Below, piece by piece: positions 1-12,473 of a stretch of DNA of 64,000 bases. This DNA is from Anaeramoeba flamelloides (lineage: Eukaryota > Metamonada > Anaeramoebidae). The notes below the pieces were generated by a model. That model was not told the origin of the DNA. It was given only the letters and a program-made list of their open reading frames with translations, and ran no database searches. The stretch covers positions 17,236,001-17,300,000 of the forward strand of contig JANTQA010000047.1 in NCBI GenBank assembly GCA_027625915.1, given 5' to 3'. The translations under genes and the position numbers were made by a program. Every line of letters starts with the position of its first letter. The first letter of the stretch is position 1.

Positions 1-266
1 AAACTTTGATTAATTGAAATTGGTCGATAATTCAAAGCTACCCCCTCATTTCCCTTTTTATGTCTAAATAAAATTGATCTTTTTTTAAGATATTCAATAT
101 TATTCTTATTAGGATTAAATAGCCAATTATTAAATATATTCTGAATTGTAATTAAATATTTATCATAATTTTTATTTTCAATTTGTTCAAGATTTGAAAT
201 GATTTCATCATTACAAATATATTTTAAATTCTCAAAAACTCTTATTTTTATGTCTTCTTTCACACT
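1..266 (-). mobile_element. Non-LTR retrotransposon (LINE) reverse-transcriptase fragment
   Basis: The minus-strand frame is open from 266 to the window edge, about 88 codons, and continues beyond it. Its distal part reads KKGNEGVALNYRPISI. This matches the conserved N-terminal RT block of non-LTR retrotransposons (KKG...NYRPISL), which feeds into fingers motifs 1-2. The N-terminal part is Asn/Lys/Ile-rich, as in host genes of this genome. A TAA lies just upstream at 267-269, so the endonuclease half is missing or in another frame. I call it a truncated LINE copy because of the RPIS block. A group II intron or Penelope-type RT is less likely from this motif. Confidence 0.6.
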
Positions 267-329
267 TTAATTGATTATAAGAAAGCATTTCAATTATCTT
301 TATTATCTATTGGATTATCATCTCATTAA
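261..329 (+). mobile_element. Short RT motif-A remnant, opposite strand to the neighbouring LINE piece
   Basis: The plus-strand frame reads TLIDYKKAFQ and then about 12 hydrophobic residues before TAA. LIDYKKAF matches RT motif A of non-LTR elements (F-I-D-x-K-K-A-F-D), whose Asp is catalytic. It starts where the minus-strand RT piece begins, so the two are head to head. In an intact RT this motif would follow NYRPIS by about 60 residues, so the pieces may be parts of one inverted insertion. Only about 23 codons support it. Confidence 0.4.
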
Positions 330-595
330 TTTTCACTCTATTTTTTTTTTTAGGTGTGATTTTTTGAAAAAAAAAAAAAGAATCAACAAAGATTAGTTAA
401 TTATGGAATAATAACAAAATAAATAAAAAATGAAAATTTTTATTTTATAATTTAATAAAAAATCAAAAGGAAAAAGAGCCAAAAGGAAAAAGATAAAAAA
501 CAATTAATATCAATATAGATTAAATTTCTGTAAACTTTTTTCGATAATATCCCTAATTTAAATATTTATAGAAATAATATAAAAATAATATAAAA

Positions 596-920
596 TTAAT
601 CCATTTCTTGTGATTCTATTTGTTGTTTATATTGTTCCTTCAATTTTTCTAATTGTTGTAGATAAATATCAGCACCTTTAGCTATTGTTTTGTTTTTTTT
701 TTTTTGTTTTTTTTTTTTCAAAATTAAATGGGTTAAAAATTTAAAAATATAAAATTTTCATTTAAAAACAAAAGAATATCTTCAAATACTTACTTGCATT
801 TCCATAAGAAAGAACATTATAAATTTCTTGTGTAATTTGTTTACTTTCATGATTTTTGACAATATCTTGCAAAGCTGACACTAGTGGATTTTCTTGTAAA
901 TTTAATTTTATTAAATGATC
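596..920 (-). pseudogene. Spliced 3' end of an unidentified gene (two exons)
   Basis: Two minus-strand exons join in frame: 794-920 and 596-681. The intron 682-793 has GTAAGT and AATAG ends and a T-rich tract. They encode about 70 residues: a helical stretch containing NPLVSALQDIVKNHESK and QEIYNVLSYGN, then a charged coil (YLQQLEKLKEQYKQQIES) ending in EMD and TAA. The exon starts after CTTAAAG at 921-923, which could be a phase-0 acceptor. I found no upstream exon in the following 2 kb, so this is either the last part of a gene with a distant 5' end or a truncated duplicate. The helices could be armadillo/HEAT-like, but I do not recognise a family. Confidence 0.45.
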
Positions 921-3900
921 CTTTAAGGTAGTAATAAAAATAAAAAGATAAAGAAAGAAAATAAGGATTAGAAAAGAATTATATTTAAAAGTTTTTTAAA
1001 AAATTGAAGATAGCTGAGTTTAATACATAACAAACTAACTCCTTGATTTGATTTTTTATGTTATTTTAATTAGATAAAAATTGCCCCTCTGTATATTACC
1101 CTTTTCAAAGATTATGAACAATTTTAGTGAAATTTCTCGATAAGATTACAATTTACTTTTCCGATTGTTTTTTTTTTTTTTTTTTAATTTTTTCTCAATT
1201 TTCTTGATTTTTGTTTAAATAAATTAGAGAAGATTAAATTTCTTTGAAATTAAAAAAATTTTTTTCATTAATATTGATCAAAATAAAAATTGAAATTGAT
1301 TTTTTATTAATTCAAATTATAAACTTCTTGAATAATAAAAAAACCAAAAAATAATGACTTTTAAAAAATTTCAAATATACTATTAAAAAAAAATCAAATC
1401 TAAATTTGTTTTTAGTAAAACAAACAGTATTCTACTTTAAAATGTTTTCATTTGTTTATTATTTTGTTTAATTGATTTTAATATATGAATACACTCTCAA
1501 ACGTGAAAAAATTACAACTATACGTAAAATAACCATTTGTTAATTTAAAAACTATATTAAGAGAATTTAATTTTTTTTTTTTTTTTTTTTTTCTTGTGAG
1601 AAGCAAAATGAGAGATCAAAATATACTCATTTGATATTCAATTTTGATAATTGATATTTTGATTGATTACTTTGCTTTTCTTTATCATAAAGCAAATTAG
1701 TTCTTATAATACTGAATTTGTAAATTAATTATTTTTCTTAAATCTGTTCGACTATTTCCAAATTAATAATGAATATTATTTTAAAATCAACAATATATTT
1801 TTCATTTCATTTTATCAACTACAATAAACAAATTTTATCAATCATTTAATATATTGTTACAAGAAGAATGACTATTAACACTTTTATCATTTTGCTATTG
1901 TTGTTTGAAATGATACATAAATGCTACTTAATGAATCTTTTAAAATGTTTTGCACTTTTTTATTTTATTTTATTTTTTTTTTCCATTCAAGGAAGTGAAG
2001 ACTAAATTCAGAAAAACATATCCCTTATTTGCCCAAGATTTACACTCTCCAATTTACAAAATTTTTACCTTTTTGAATTCAAAGCTATTTTCTAAAAAAG
2101 CTGGGGAAATTTATTTTGAAACATCTCTATGTTAAACTCAATTCTACAAGTAAAATTTAAATGTCCAAAATCCACATTCACCATTAATTAATTATTCATA
2201 ATAATTAAATTAGTTTGTTTGTAAGACAATATTTTAATAAAAGATATCAAAGTTTCTGAGGTTAATTTTGTATGATATTTTTTAGGGTGTGAAAATTGGT
2301 GTTTTTATTTTCTTCTTTTTGATACATAAAAAATTTTTTCATAAAATTGGTTTTGTCTTGGTAAAATTTCTCAGAGAAGGAAAAATTTATTACGGTATTT
2401 TTTTGTTGTAAAAAAAATTGTTTGTGTACTTTCAAATTACAAGTATTTTATTGAAATTAGCTGTGTATTGTTTTGTCCAAAAAAATTGTTTATTTTTTTT
2501 TTCATTTTTTTTTTCATATTTTGATGAATATCTTTTGAAATTCCAACAATAAGTACTGCTTCAATTAGTATTAATATTTCTCTTAATTTTATATTACCAA
2601 TTTACAACTAGAACGAGTTTAAAAGAAAATATTTTATTTGAAATATAAAAAAAATGCCACATACTTTTTTGGAAATGCCTTACTCTGTGAGTGTTACAAA
2701 AATAATTAATTTTGACCATTTAAATTATCTTGAAGAAAGATAGAAATAATTATAAAACCCTTTCCTCTTAGGAAAACCAATTTTTGTCATATTCTCAGAG
2801 CAGAATTGAAACACGTAAAAAATTTGAGAATCAAAGATTGTCGATCTTGGGTAGATAAGGATATGTCCTAACTGAATCCAGAATTTTAATTATAGATATT
2901 GTTGGATTGAGTAAGAGTTGAAGCTAGTCAATTCTCCCAAGAATCGGATCCGCTCCATAAATAAAAAGGGATTTTGTTTCAATTCTTATTCAAGTTCCAT
3001 TTTTTTAATAGTCGAAAAATATTTAAATCGCGAAGATGATTTTATCAGGAAATTAGTTTTTCTATTAAGCATAAGCCAGGTTTTTAAATTCAAATTAAAT
3101 CTCAGGATGACTTTTTGAGAATATGATTAAACAATCAAAAAATATTTGGTTTCGAGAAATCAAACCTCCAACTTTCATATTGATCAATTGAACACGGAAC
3201 TACTGATGCATTATCGCATCTTTGAACTTTCTAACTTGTTAAAACATGTTAAATACCTTTCAAAGAGCATTTATTTTATGGTTAACAATTAAAAATGAAA
3301 TTTTTTTCAGGAAAAATAAAGAAAACAAAAAATAAAAAGACAAATAATGACATTTCATAACGGATCAAAATCTTGGAGTTTCTTTTAAGAAAGGAATTAT
3401 TCTTTTAAAGGAACACAAATCTCTAATTTTCTAAATTATTTTTCTAAAAATTTTTAAAAATATTCTCTTTGTAGAAATATGATCCTTTTTTGATTTTTAA
3501 TAAAAAATTTTTACTTAATATCGAAAATATTTTTTTTTGGAATTGGTTCATATCAAAGTTCTTTATTTATTAGATTTTTAAAAGGTATTGGATTGTAAAT
3601 TGTTCTTTATTAAAAGAATTGATGTTGAAAAATAAATTTTGCAATATTCTAATTAAAATTATTAAAAATTTTTACATTGAAAGAAACTTATTCATACAAG
3701 AAAATTAGAAATGAATTTGGTTTGTTTAAGTGTAATTAAATTTGATTGCTTTAAATCAAATTAATCTGTCTTGGTAATAATTTTTATCTTTTAAATGCAT
3801 TCTTAAATATGGATTTCTCATAAATTAATATAAAGTAATATTATTTAATATAAACAATTCTCATTTAAAGAAAGATGATTGTATTTCAAAAAAAATAAAT

Positions 3901-3978
3901 TCTACTCTTTCATTAATAAAGTAATATGTAATAAGATTTGTGGTTAACGTAAAAAAAAAAAAAAAAAAAATTTTAATT
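921..3978. other. Gene-poor AT-rich stretch
   Basis: Mostly homopolymer-rich AT DNA. A somewhat less AT-rich patch at about 2780-3120 has a 66-codon plus-strand frame from a TTG at 2918, including YLNREDDFIRKLVFLLSISQ, but no convincing splice sites or homology. Nothing else stands out. Confidence 0.5.
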
Positions 3979-6900
3979 TCAAACCATAACAGATAATTCT
4001 TTTGGGAGATTATTAATCAAATTTGATGAAAGGGAAAGATCTTTTAAAGATAGCATTGAAGCAATTTGCATTGGAATATTTTTAATTTGGTTATGTTGAA
4101 GATCTAATACTTTTAAATTCCATAAATTTGTTAAAACTAAAGGAAATATTGAAAAATTATTATAATATAAGAGGAATTCTTGAAGATTGATTAATTCTGT
4201 AATTTCATTTGGTAAATTAGTTAGATTATTTCCGCCAAAGTTGATATACTATTAATTCATTGTTATTAATAATTATAATATGTGTGCATTATTACGGCAT
4301 AGATAGAAAAGAAAAAATGAAAAAAGAAAAAAGAAAAAAATATTAGAGAAATAAATTTAATTAATAACCGTTTTAAATAAATGTTTTTGTTAAGAATTAA
4401 AGGAATCAATCTTTCATTACAACAGGGCAAAATATTAAAATATCTTGTTTGTGAGATTATTTTACTTTCTTATTTTGATTTATTAAAAGTGTCAATAAAA
4501 TTATGAACTACTCAGAAACTCCAGAAAAGATATTTTCAGTTAAACAAGAATAAATTTTTTATCTCCATTTTTTATTAAAAAATGAATAATTTAAATTGAT
4601 TTTGTTTTCAAAAATTATAAAAAGTTTTTACTGAGTTTATTACTATTCCCATCACTATTACTATACCATAAGCTGTATTTATTGTAATATATATTAATAA
4701 GAGAATTTTTTATTTTTTTTCCGTTTTTTCGCTGATAATTTCCTTTTATTTGAGAAGAAAAGTTACAAAGGAAAAAGATCAAGTGGTTACCCACAAAAAC
4801 TGAGATACTGAAACCTTGAAAGTATGAGTAAGTTTAAAATAAAAAAGAAAAAACGTAGGCAAAAAAACTCAATGGTGTTAAAATAAACGAGATCAAAAAG
4901 AAAGGAAATTACAGCAATTAAACAACTACCTTACAAATGAAAATTCATGATCAATTATCCTATCAAACTAAATTAACCAAAGGTATTGTGGCTGTGATTT
5001 TGGGAGTCCTTAATTAAAAGATAGCTTTTTTTTTTTTTCTTGGTTTTTTACCAATTTCTCTTTCTTATAACTTTTTCTCTTTTAAATTTCTTTTTTTTTT
5101 TTTTTTTTTCTTTTTTTTGTTTTATCTTTTTAAATATAAAACAATTTGGGTCTGTCTTTCCCTTGATTAATCGTGAAATCTATGATTTTACACTTAATTT
5201 CTTTTAAGAAATTTAAGTATAAGGGCATCTAGTGTGTAATTTACACTTCTTCAATCAATAATAATAATAATAATAATAATAAGAGATTTTTTTTTTTTTA
5301 AGATAATTCTTTTGGATAACTAAAAAATTGTTTTATTGAAACTTATTTTTATTTGGATGAATAATTTTTTTTTACAGCTGCTTTGGAAAAAATGTGAGGA
5401 GCCAAAGTTTTAAAAGGTTTTACTCAAACTGATTAAAAAAAGTGAATCGGACAACAAGCAACTCACTTTTAAAACTTTGTTTCATCACATTTTTTTTAAA
5501 ATAGCTGTAATCAATTTAGAAATATTTTGAGATTTAATCAGAGTTTACCAAGAATGTCAAAGAATAGAACTAATATTACAAATGTTTAAAATCTTTAGAT
5601 TGTGATTTTTGGATCATAAAACAAAATTACAAGCTACAATAGACTTGAAACGAAATAATTTTTGTGTTTTGATATTAATATTCCGAAAAAAAATTGTCAA
5701 AGGGTAAACAATTGTAAAATCGGATTTAATTGCAAAATTTGAAGTAAGAGTTCTCATTTTTGTATATTTTTTAATGTCTTATTTTTTCCTTAATTTCAAA
5801 ACAAAAAACCAAGTCTCTAAACTAGATTGATTTATTTGAATTAAGGTAGAATCCAAAACATCAAATTAAACCAAAATTTAAGAACTATTCAAATTTTATG
5901 GTCTGTGAAAGTTACTTTTATGACTAATAACCTCTTTATTGACTTAAAAAAAGGTTGAGTCAAGAGTTCTTGTTAAAAGTTAAAATTTAAGGGTTTTTTG
6001 CCGAAATTTATGTCATTTAGGTAACAATTTTCACAATCCAAATTCGAAAATTTACCATTTGGGTAAAAACCTTTTTACTAATCAAATTCAACATTTGCCT
6101 TGAAAAGCAACATTTCCCTATTTTCTACTTCTGTCCAAATTATTTTCCATCATTATTTATTTTACTTCAAGTGTATAAATATACTTGAAAATAATTTGAG
6201 TAGAAAAAGAAGAAATTTCAAAAAAAAAAAAAAAATCTATTTTAAATTTGCCTTGTTTTATTCGAAAATTCATAAAGTTTTTGCATTAAGAAATGAGATT
6301 TTCAATCAAAATCCTTCAAAAATCCTTAAAATTCCGAAAAATTGCCAATATTTTGACTTTCCTTTATTTAGCATTCTTTGAAAGCATTTTTATTCGCTAA
6401 GGCGTTGTATTTTAATCCCTACACAGATATAATATGAATAATCCTTAATTTTTGGAATTCGAAGTATTTAATTGTAAACAGTAGCAAAAAGAGTATTTTT
6501 TGGATTTTCTGATACTATGTTTTTTCTATTCATGCGAAATTGGCTCGAAAATTTTCGCAATAGATATGAATTTTATGTTCAAGTAATTTCAATTTGAGAT
6601 ATCTTTTCTTGATCAGTCGAAAATAAGTAAAAAAATAATTCAAAATGAAAACATTTTGTAATCTTTTGACAATTAAAATCTATTTGATAATTTTTTCCTT
6701 TTTTTCAATGTTTTTATGGGATGGTTAAAAATGTAATTAAATGATCTCTTGACACAATTTGAGAATTCTTCTGACCAGAGCCCAATGTTGAAAATTAAAA
6801 CTAAAGGAAATTTTTATACTACTTACAATAAGCACTTCAATTCATTTCTTTTAATATTACAATAAAAATTTGAAAAAGAAAAAAAAAAAAGAGAAAGAAA

Positions 6901-7701
6901 TAATTTAAGAAATGAAAGAAAGAAATATTTACTTTTAATCTTGTCAATTTTGAGATACTTTCTCCATTTATTTCTGAAATTTTATTGTCGCTGGCATTCA
7001 AATGTCGAAGGTCTGTGCAATTACAAAGAAGTGGATTTAGATTTAAAAGTTGATTAAAACTAGCATCCAGCTCAATTAAAAGACTTAAATTTTCAATTGA
7101 GTCTGGTATTTCTTGAATTAGGTTATGATGAAAAGTTAATTTTTCAAGTTTCACCAAGTTTCCTGATTTGTGTTTTATTTTTTGATTGTTTTTGTTTGAA
7201 TGAAAAAAAAAAAAAAAAAAAAAAAAAAAGGTTTGTTTTTTATTTATTTTTTAAAAATTTGTTTCTTTTTGTTTGAATTTTCCTCAAAAAATAAGAAAAA
7301 AAACAAAAATAAATCCTACCTAAATTGTTTGGAAGTGACTCAAGTTTGTTATTGTCTAAGCTTAGTTCAACAAGGTTTGTACATTGGCAAATTTCCTCAG
7401 GCAAGGAACTAATATTATTATTTGAAACACTGAATTCACAAAGATTTGAGAGTAAAGCGATTTCTGGTACTAAGGATGGGATATTGTTATAGGACAAATC
7501 CACAACTCTTAAAGCAGGAAAATCTTTGACCACTATTGATGGTATTGACGAGATCTTGTTGTGTGATAAATTTAAAACTAGAAGAGTTTTACATGCGGGA
7601 ATATTTTCATCTATTGTAGAAATGTTTTTTGCTATTGCACTAAGAGTACGTCCTTTTGACTCATTTAATTGTTTAATTTCATACGATAAATTTTGTCCCA
7701 T
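3979..7701 (-). CDS. Leucine-rich-repeat protein, LRRC57/RSU1-like, probably N-myristoylated
   Basis: Three minus-strand exons join in phase: 7320-7701, 6933-7162 and 3979-4248. The introns begin GTAGGA and GTAAAT and end ATCAG and AATAG. The product is 293 aa ending in TGA. It opens MGQNLS, a good N-myristoylation motif (Gly2, Ser6). About eight or nine LRRs of the short 22-24-residue type follow (LxxLxLxxNxIxxLPxxI), for example LLVLNLSHNKISSIPS and LKVLDLQHNQIKNIPM. The last repeat runs to within a few residues of the end, with no other domain. Intron 2 is 2684 nt and contains a TIR element. The repeat register crosses both junctions exactly (NNL|GNLVKLEKL and RLK|YINFGGNNL), which supports the model. 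By family it would be a membrane-associated scaffold, perhaps in Ras or adhesion signalling. That function is inference. Confidence 0.85.
5258..5282. repeat. (AAT)n microsatellite
   Basis: About eight AAT units inside intron 2 of the LRR gene. Confidence 0.9.
5375..5507. mobile_element. TIR-D MITE-like element, 133 bp
   Basis: The ends are imperfect inverted repeats of about 45 bp. The left starts CAGCTGCTTTGGAAAAAATG and the right, reverse-complemented, starts CAGCTATTTT; both continue into AAAGTTTTAAAA. TA flanks both sides (5373-5374, 5508-5509). It has no coding capacity and lies in intron 2 of the LRR gene. A related copy is at about 39072-39201. Confidence 0.6.
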
Positions 7702-8436
7702 TTGCTAGAATTTTTGTAAGGGTGTTAAAAAAAAGATGTAAATAAAAATCGATTGTAAAAAAAATGAAATTCATGGATTATTAATTTCGCAAGACTATTG
7801 GTGCTTTCAATTTGTTATTCAGAAGCTTTTATGATCAAAAATTTCTTAGTGGTAAGTAGGTGTGATAATTTTTATCGTTAGTCCTTGAATACAAATCTTG
7901 GTTCTAAAAAAGGTATTAGTCATACTCAATTCTTGAATTAGTTTTATAAAAAAGAAGAAAATTCTCAAATTTTACTTATTTTTTTACTTGTTGGTGTTAT
8001 CGAAATTAATTAATACGAAAGTACCCTTGCAATTTAAAAATTGAAGACATAGGAAAACCAGAAGACTTATTTTTATTTATTTTGTAAAAGCAAAATATTA
8101 ACAAAACCAACACTTTTTAACTGTGAATTGTACAACAAATTTAACCCGTCTTATAAGGACAAAGTTTCTCAGATGAAATTCTTTGAATTTTTAAGAGTCA
8201 GTGATCTTGGTTCTTTACAAGTCTTCAAAAATTTTCTTTGGTAAGATCAATTCTGAAAAAATTTGGTTAATTTTTAAAGTTTTTCAAAATTCTAGGTGGT
8301 AATCGGATAGTGCAATGTTCAGAGATTCGTATCTACCATGTAAAAGTCTAAGATTAAAGTATGTAGTAATTGGGTTTAATTCACATTATTGTGCCATGAA
8401 TCAAATGTTTCTAAAAAATAAATTCGAGAAGTAATA

Positions 8437-8904
8437 CTGTAGTCAAAATAAAGTGTGTATAAAAAAAGTTTAATCAATGTTTCAAAATAAAAAGTGTGTT
8501 TTTTTGTTGAGGAAGATCTATACATCAACCGATCAAAGAAATCGATAATAAACCCTAAAAAAATATGGTGTTGGTTTCTTAAAGTTCTATTATTCAAAAA
8601 AGAAATTCTAAAATAGAGGATCAAATTGCGAAAATTTATCTCAAAAATTGAGTTAATTTTTTTTATGAAAAAACAAAAAAATTTCAATAAAATAGAGAAT
8701 ATTATGGAAAATTTTCAACTAATTTCATTCCTAATTTAAATTTTACTGAAAATAACCAGATGTTTACTTTCAAAATTGATTTGAACTTAGGTATACTATT
8801 TGGTAGTTGATTGGGTGTTGCCTGGAACAAGAAGAAAAAAAAGTACGGATTATATTATGAAACACAGGATTATAGTCTTTGTATACGTATTATTTTGATC
8901 GATG
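8437..8904 (+). mobile_element. TIR-B MITE-like element, 468 bp
   Basis: Begins CTGTAGTCAAAATAA and ends TTATTTTGATCGATG, with TA on both sides. The interior shares long stretches with copies at 22600-23080 and 60562-61042, for example AATTGATTTGAACTTAG and ATAAACCCTAA. There is no credible open frame. The TA target and CAG/CTG-like ends resemble Tc1/mariner-derived MITEs. Confidence 0.7.
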
Positions 8905-9904
8905 TACTATTTTTTGATCGAATCAATTAAAAATGATTCTTGTATCAGTAAAAAATCCCAACATTTTCAGAAAATAATTTGCATTTAGCCACAAATTTAA
9001 AGGTTGGGTTATCAATGTTCAGGCTACAATTTAACAAAATATCTTTCTTAAATTTGTATTGAAATGTAGATTAGTTACTAAAAAATACAATTTTTCTCAA
9101 ATAATATAATTTAAAAGTTTTTTTGACAAATTATTACTGAAATATTGGAAATATTTTGATGTTACAATTAGCTTTATAAAAAAAGAAAATAAAACTAACC
9201 AGTTTTTAGGTTTTTATATTGATAATTATTGAGTTAATAGTTGAAATTAAAAAAAATATTAAAAAAGTTACTTTTGAAAGTTCAAAATATGAATTAATTA
9301 ATACTAAAATATTAGTATTTGGGTTTCTATTTTTAGATTTCGAATGGGAATTAAAAGAAAATTACAAAATAAAAATTTATTCAAGTGATGATTAGTGAAA
9401 AAAGTAATAATTTATTGTGAAATAATATTTATAATAGATTTTTAAGAGCCATTTTAACAATTTTCAACTAATATAATATACATCAGATTACAATATACTT
9501 TGATTAAAGACGAATATATGGTGATGCTAAGCAATTTATAAACATTTGTTTTTCTTTTGAAAAAATATCATCAACCAATTTTTCCAGTGAAACAGAACTA
9601 TAAAACACATTTGAATTGATTTTTTTAATTTTTTGGAGATTCAACCGTGTGGGAAATAAATGAAAGTTGCTAAAAAAAGTTAAATACAATTTTTAATTGC
9701 CAAACTTACTAAAAACAAAAAGTACAATCAAGTAAAAGAAGAATTGAATTAAGTTATAAGGATTATTTATTTTCTCATTTAGAACCAACCCTACAAAAAT
9801 AATTTATTTCCACTTTATGTTGAGACACTTTTAATACCTTTTGAGTTCTCAAAAATAAAATAAAGTGTCACAGGGAATTTTATATGGATAGATCACTAAC
9901 AGGA

Positions 9905-9973
9905 AATGTCAATGTCAAATGAAAGTATAAGAAAAATTGCTATTGAATTTAGTCCTCCATTTTGTTGTTAATA
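9905..9973 (+). other. Tiny ATG-started frame, unlikely gene
   Basis: A 22-codon frame starting MSMSNESIRKIAIE and ending in FCC before TAA. It has an ATG and a terminal double cysteine, but no homology, conserved context or splice support. Listed only so the position is known. Confidence 0.08.
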
Positions 9974-10997
9974 TATTCATTTTTTCTTTTGTTAAATGGA
10001 AATAATATTTCATTTGAACTTTTTCATTTATTTTTAATTTTTATTATAATAAACCATCAAAAAAAAAAAAAAAAAAAAAAAAGAATCAATCAGGAAGGTA
10101 TTTTTCAAAATATTATAGAATTGTGTTGTTTATCTCTTGAGAGTCAGAAAAACTATATTTTTTCACATTTTTTGGGGTTTAAAGTTTTGAATTTTCGTAA
10201 TAACTAATTGTAGGAAATTAGTGAAAAAAAAGGTCAAATTATTTTTGTTATAAGGTAAAATTTATCAAGTTTTGAAAAAAAAAATTTTTTTTTAAAAATT
10301 AGTTTTATCATTCATTAACAACTTGTAATTACTTTTTTCGATAATTAAAAACTTCAAATCCCTAAAAAATGTGAAAATGTTTTGTTCTCCTGGATCCCAA
10401 AAGAATAATAGTATAATTCAATATTGTTTGACATATAAACCCATCATGGGTTTTTTTAGGTATTGTTTAAGCTTACTTTTCATTTTTGAAAATAAAAGGA
10501 ATTCTTCACCTTTTTATTCCAATGTTAACTATATTTTTAAGATTGGTTACTAAATTTTAGGAAAGAGATATTCTACTTTTTACCGAAAATTTTCATTATA
10601 GCTTTTTTTTTCTTTAAAATTCAAATATATTTTCTTTTCCATATTGAAAGATAGACTTTAAGAGATAAATCTTGAACTTGTTTAAGGTGGGAACAATTCT
10701 AATTTTGGGAAGAAAAATTTCAGATTCTTGGAAAATATATTTGTAAAAAAATCCAAAAAATATTTATTAATTCAAAATTTTTTTATCCCATATATTGTGT
10801 TAACGGTCTGTACCTTTGATGTGGAGCCCACTGTATATTGGTTTAAAAAACAATCACGAGCCTTTATTTTGAATTAAAATTGGTTAAGGGCAAGATTAAT
10901 AAGGAGATCAAAAATAAAAATAAACTGTAAAATGCATGAAATATTTGATTTTTTTGAATTTTTTTGAACAAATTTTTCGCGCCTTGGTTTCATGATA

Positions 10998-11195
10998 CAG
11001 TTAGTTTCACTTTTAAGTCACAAACTTTCAACGAAATTTAAGGTCCAAAAAAAAATCTCAGATTAAGGCACAAAATATGGATTCTAGTAAAATAATTTGT
11101 AAAAAAAAAAAATTCAAAATTTTTTCCTTAATTTCAGATTTTTAAAGTGCTTTAAATTTCGTTGAAAGTTTGTGCCTTAAAAGTGAAACTGACTG
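10998..11195. mobile_element. TIR-A MITE-like element, 198 bp
   Basis: Starts CAGTTAGTTTCACTTTTAAG and ends with the complement CTTAAAAGTGAAACTGACTG, with TA flanking both ends. The inner arms also pair (CACAAACTTTCAACG with CGTTGAAAGTTTGTG), so the whole element can fold on itself. No coding capacity. Confidence 0.8.
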
Positions 11196-11579
11196 TAATT
11201 ATATGTAAAAAAAAAAAAAATAAACTGTATATATGTTGTAAATACTACTCTTATGTCTTTGTATAATTTCTTGATAATTTTATTATTGAACCAAACTTGA
11301 AAATTTATTGCAAATCATATTTGTTAAGAATTTTATCTAAAAAATATGAAAAAAAAAAGAAAAAGAAAGTGAAAAAAAAAAAAAAAACAAATATCTAATG
11401 TAGAAAGAGAAAGAAAACCAAGAACGAAATTTAACTGAATTTATATAAAATTTAATACCTTTTTGTCAACCTCAAATAAAAGGTTCTGCTCGAATTTGAT
11501 TATTATTCATCAATCCAGAAAAATTAAAAAAATTTTTTTGTTCAGTTTCGATTTTTTGCAAATAATAGAACTTGAAAAT

Positions 11580-12044
11580 CAGTGATTAAAAATAGAATGT
11601 AAGTAGTGTAAAACCCGCACTTTTTATTCTTACAACAATAAAACATCTAAATCACCACCCAATTGACTACTCATTAATATATCTAAAATCAAATCAATAG
11701 TGGAGGTAGACTCCATTTATTTGCCGTAAAATATATATTTGGATGAAAATTTTAAATTATTCATAATTTTTTAAATTTTTTTTGAAATTTTTCGTTATTT
11801 TGTTGATTCAATTTATTCTAAAATTAATCTATTTTTGAGATAAAATTTCTTATTTGATCCTTAATTTTTAGAATTTTTTTTCAACTAATAGAAGTTTAAG
11901 AAATCAAAATTATTTTTTACTTAGAGTTTATTCCACTTTTGTAGATTGGTTAATGTATCAGCCTTGTAGAAATAAGAAACCCGACTTTGTATTTTGAGGA
12001 ATTAGTTTAACAAGTCTGTAAATACTATTAAAAAGTGGTTGTAG
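11580..12044 (-). mobile_element. TIR-B element, diverged copy
   Basis: In the same orientation as the 60562-61042 copy. The left end is CAGTGATTAAAAATAG and the right end GGTTGTAG followed by TA. Between them is a recognisable but diverged series: CCCGCACTTTTTATTC, ACCACCCAATTGACTACTC, TTTTTGAGATAAAATTTCTT and GATTGGTTAATGTATC. Confidence 0.55.
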
Positions 12045-12280
12045 TATATATATATATATAGATATATCTTTCATTTAACTTGATCAATTTTTTTTATTTT
12101 TTAAAAATTACTTCAAATTAGGTATTTCAGTACATTACCATTTATCACATGTGGAAAGAAATTATTTGAATTATTGATTTTTGGGTTTCAAGTTTAATAA
12201 AATTTCCACCGATTATTGTTTTAAAATTGAACTATTCTATTTATTTATGATCCCTAGTGCATCCTATTTAATACCATATA

Positions 12281-12473
12281 TGCACCCAGTTTCACTTTCA
12301 AGAAACAATCTTTTCACAAAATTTTTGGAACAAAAAAATAAAAATTCAGGCACATTTATAGAATTTTTTTGACAAAAAATTTTACTAGAATCAGTAAAGC
12401 TTGTACCTAAATTAAGAATTTTTTTGTATTAATTATTTTTTTAAAGTTTGGGCTTTAGAAGTAGAACTACCCA
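12281..12473. mobile_element. TIR-A element, diverged copy
   Basis: The left arm CCCAGTTTCACTTTCAAG and the right arm GGCTTTAGAAGTAGAACTAC are recognisable TIR-A ends. The spacing matches the intact 199-bp copies, and the internal TTTTACTAGAATC motif is retained. More mutated than the 10998 and 34009 copies. Confidence 0.5.

Noticed and set aside
3130-3225. Possible tRNA-Ile-like sequence on the minus strand
   Set aside because: B-box-like and D-arm-like words occur, but the anticodon and acceptor stems do not pair.
6100-6381. 93-codon plus-strand frame with ATG inside the LRR intron
   Set aside because: Composition is that of random AT-rich DNA; no motif, and it lies in a well-supported intron.
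8376-8687. 103-codon minus-strand frame
   Set aside because: Lies mostly within TIR-B, and the other copies do not keep it open.
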